Assembly: GCA_028290325.1 (NCBI GenBank)
Contig: JAQGJY010000094.1
Coordinates: 1 to 33,070 of the forward strand
Length of the DNA stretch: 33,070 bases
Source of the DNA: Tardiphaga sp.
GTDB taxonomy: Bacteria > Pseudomonadota > Alphaproteobacteria > Rhizobiales > Xanthobacteraceae
Direction: 5' to 3'
The number at the start of each line of letters is the position of its first letter. Position 1 is the stretch's first letter. This document shows, piece by piece, positions 32,043-33,070 of this stretch. Below the pieces are notes generated by a model that was given only the letters and a program-made list of their open reading frames with translations, was not told the origin of the DNA and made no database searches. The translations under genes were made by a program, and so were the position numbers.

Positions 32043-33070
32043 TCAGAAGTTGCGCTGAGCGCGGACGTTCAGCGAGACCGTGTCCTGGTCCTTGAAGTTG
32101 TAGACGGCGGTCGGCTTCGGAGAGGTCGCACCGGGCTGGAAGACTGCCGAACCGGTGAAGTTCTGATCGAGGCGGAAGTACATGACTTCAGCCGAGAAGG
32201 TCAGGTTCTTGACGGGAGTCCAGCGGGTCACGAGACCAACCTGTGCAACGTTGAAGTTCGGGTTGCACGAGAAGTCGGCCGAGAGGTTCGCAATGCCGCG
32301 AGCACCAATGTAGCTAGCACACATGCTTGCTGCAGCGTTCCCGTTGTAACGGACAGCCGAATAGCTGCCGAACAGGCTGGACGACCAGTAAGCATCCCAG
32401 TTGTGGTTGAAGGCACCGCGGATGCCATAGGCTTCCGTCAGTTCAATGCCGCCGCCCGGAATGTAGACGCCGTCGGAGGTGGCACCAAAGCCAACGCTCT
32501 GATACGCGCCACCGCTACCCGAACCGAACATCGCGAAGCTGGGCGAAGCTGCGCTGGTCGAGATGACGTTCTTGGTGTCGCCGCGAGCATAGGACGCATC
32601 GATCTTGATGTCGTCGCCAGGTCCCGTCGGCAGGTTCTTGATCTGCAAGGCGGCCATGACCGAACCACCCCACTTCGCGTCCGGATGCCCGGAAAGTTCC
32701 GAAGCAGCGGTCGGAATGCCACCGGCGCCAAGCGTGTTGTAGGAGCCGTTGACTTCGTGCAGAGCGCCCGACAGCTGGAAGAGACCCCAAGCCTGATCGA
32801 CGCGGATGTTGCCGACGAGATCAGGAGCGCGAACGCCAGCGTAGGCGTTGGAACCGGTACCGAGAACGCCGATCGGCGTTGTAGCGCTAATGTTGTAAAC
32901 AGCGGTACGGTTGAACACGGTCGGATCATCGAGACCGATGGTGGCCGAAACGCCGTTGCCGAACTGCGCGGTGTACTGGATGTTGTTCACGCCGGTGACG
33001 GTGTCATGACCGCCGAGCAGGAACGACGAGTTGTTGCCCGGATACCCATGCCACGGTGTCGCGTAGGCCG
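32043..33070 (-). CDS. Porin of the Porin_2 family (5' end beyond the window)
   Basis: The minus-strand frame is open from the right edge to a stop at 32043, giving 341 residues without the N-terminus. An internal GTG at 32990 is not the start, because WHGYPGNNSSFLLGGHD upstream of it reads as porin sequence. Aromatic and glycine-rich alternating strands (FGNGVSATIGLDD, YGIRGAFNHNWDAYWSSSL, LVTRWTPVKNLTFSAEVMYF) and the terminal VSLNVRAQRNF, ending in Phe as outer-membrane barrels do, fit the Porin_2 family of Hyphomicrobiales (Omp2b-like). Two cysteines (MCASY and FSCNP) fit the loop disulfide seen in many members. It forms trimeric pores for small solutes in the outer membrane. A strong terminator follows. 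Confidence 0.93.
   Translation of the reverse strand, partial: AYATPWHGYPGNNSSFLLGGHDTVTGVNNIQYTAQFGNGVSATIGLDDPTVFNRTAVYNISATTPIGVLGTGSNAYAGVRAPDLVGNIRVDQAWGLFQLSGALHEVNGSYNTLGAGGIPTAASELSGHPDAKWGGSVMAALQIKNLPTGPGDDIKIDASYARGDTKNVISTSAASPSFAMFGSGSGGAYQSVGFGATSDGVYIPGGGIELTEAYGIRGAFNHNWDAYWSSSLFGSYSAVRYNGNAAASMCASYIGARGIANLSADFSCNPNFNVAQVGLVTRWTPVKNLTFSAEVMYFRLDQNFTGSAVFQPGATSPKPTAVYNFKDQDTVSLNVRAQRNF

Noticed and set aside
1..33070. CRISPR array, transposase, phage genes, toxin-antitoxin pair or defence island
   Set aside because: None was seen. The window is made up of conserved housekeeping genes in a normal alphaproteobacterial order.

Overview
The window reads as chromosomal core sequence from an alphaproteobacterium of the order Hyphomicrobiales (Rhizobiales), most likely near the Nitrobacteraceae/Xanthobacteraceae (Bradyrhizobium, Rhodopseudomonas and relatives). 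The reasons are the GC-rich coding sequence, an alphaproteobacterial complex I operon followed by birA and ribonuclease J, a Porin_2-type outer-membrane porin, a bifunctional Rsh beside rpoZ, and a copy of a rhizobial-type intergenic palindromic repeat between nuoK and nuoL. No genus can be named from the sequence alone.

Layout. 1-2100 (minus): a TonB-dependent receptor cut by the left edge, preceded by a small DUF2946-like cysteine/histidine secreted protein. 2101-2528: a gene-poor stretch holding a strong plus-strand terminator with structured sequence before it, the best candidate here for an unannotated small RNA or small protein. 2529-21036 (minus): one long collinear array, transcribed from high to low coordinates as nuoA-B-C-D, a 64-aa ORF, nuoE, a 68-aa two-helix membrane ORF, nuoF-G-H-I-J-K-L-M-N, birA, rnj, mce and a DUF1467 gene. 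Most junctions are overlaps or gaps under 60 bp. 21183-24222 (minus): rsh and rpoZ. 24620-25952 (plus): a NYN/LabA-like nuclease gene and an overlapping family 5 uracil-DNA glycosylase. 25956-28427 (minus): a PrxQ/BCP-like peroxiredoxin, smpB, mscL and dapA. 28653-31856 (plus): a soluble lytic transglycosylase and an alpha/beta hydrolase. 32043 to the right edge (minus): the Porin_2 porin, cut at its 5' end.

How the genes work together. The nuo block encodes all 14 subunits of the proton-pumping NADH:quinone oxidoreductase: NuoE/F/G (NADH input), NuoB/C/D/I (quinone module) and NuoA/H/J/K/L/M/N (membrane arm). BirA biotinylates carboxylases, and methylmalonyl-CoA epimerase works directly after one of them, propionyl-CoA carboxylase. 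RNase J processes RNA. Rsh makes and degrades (p)ppGpp, and the RNA polymerase omega subunit (rpoZ) next to it is part of a known (p)ppGpp site in other proteobacteria. SmpB serves trans-translation, DapA feeds lysine and peptidoglycan synthesis, MscL protects against osmotic shock and the lytic transglycosylase remodels peptidoglycan.

I see no mobile element, CRISPR array, tRNA, rRNA or defence island. The unusual points are small: a candidate RNA near 2.3-2.5 kb, two unassigned small ORFs inside the nuo operon, a histidine-rich loop in NuoL, a repeat between nuoK and nuoL, a terminator-like hairpin inside the start of the uracil-DNA glycosylase gene, and a perfect inverted repeat upstream of rsh.
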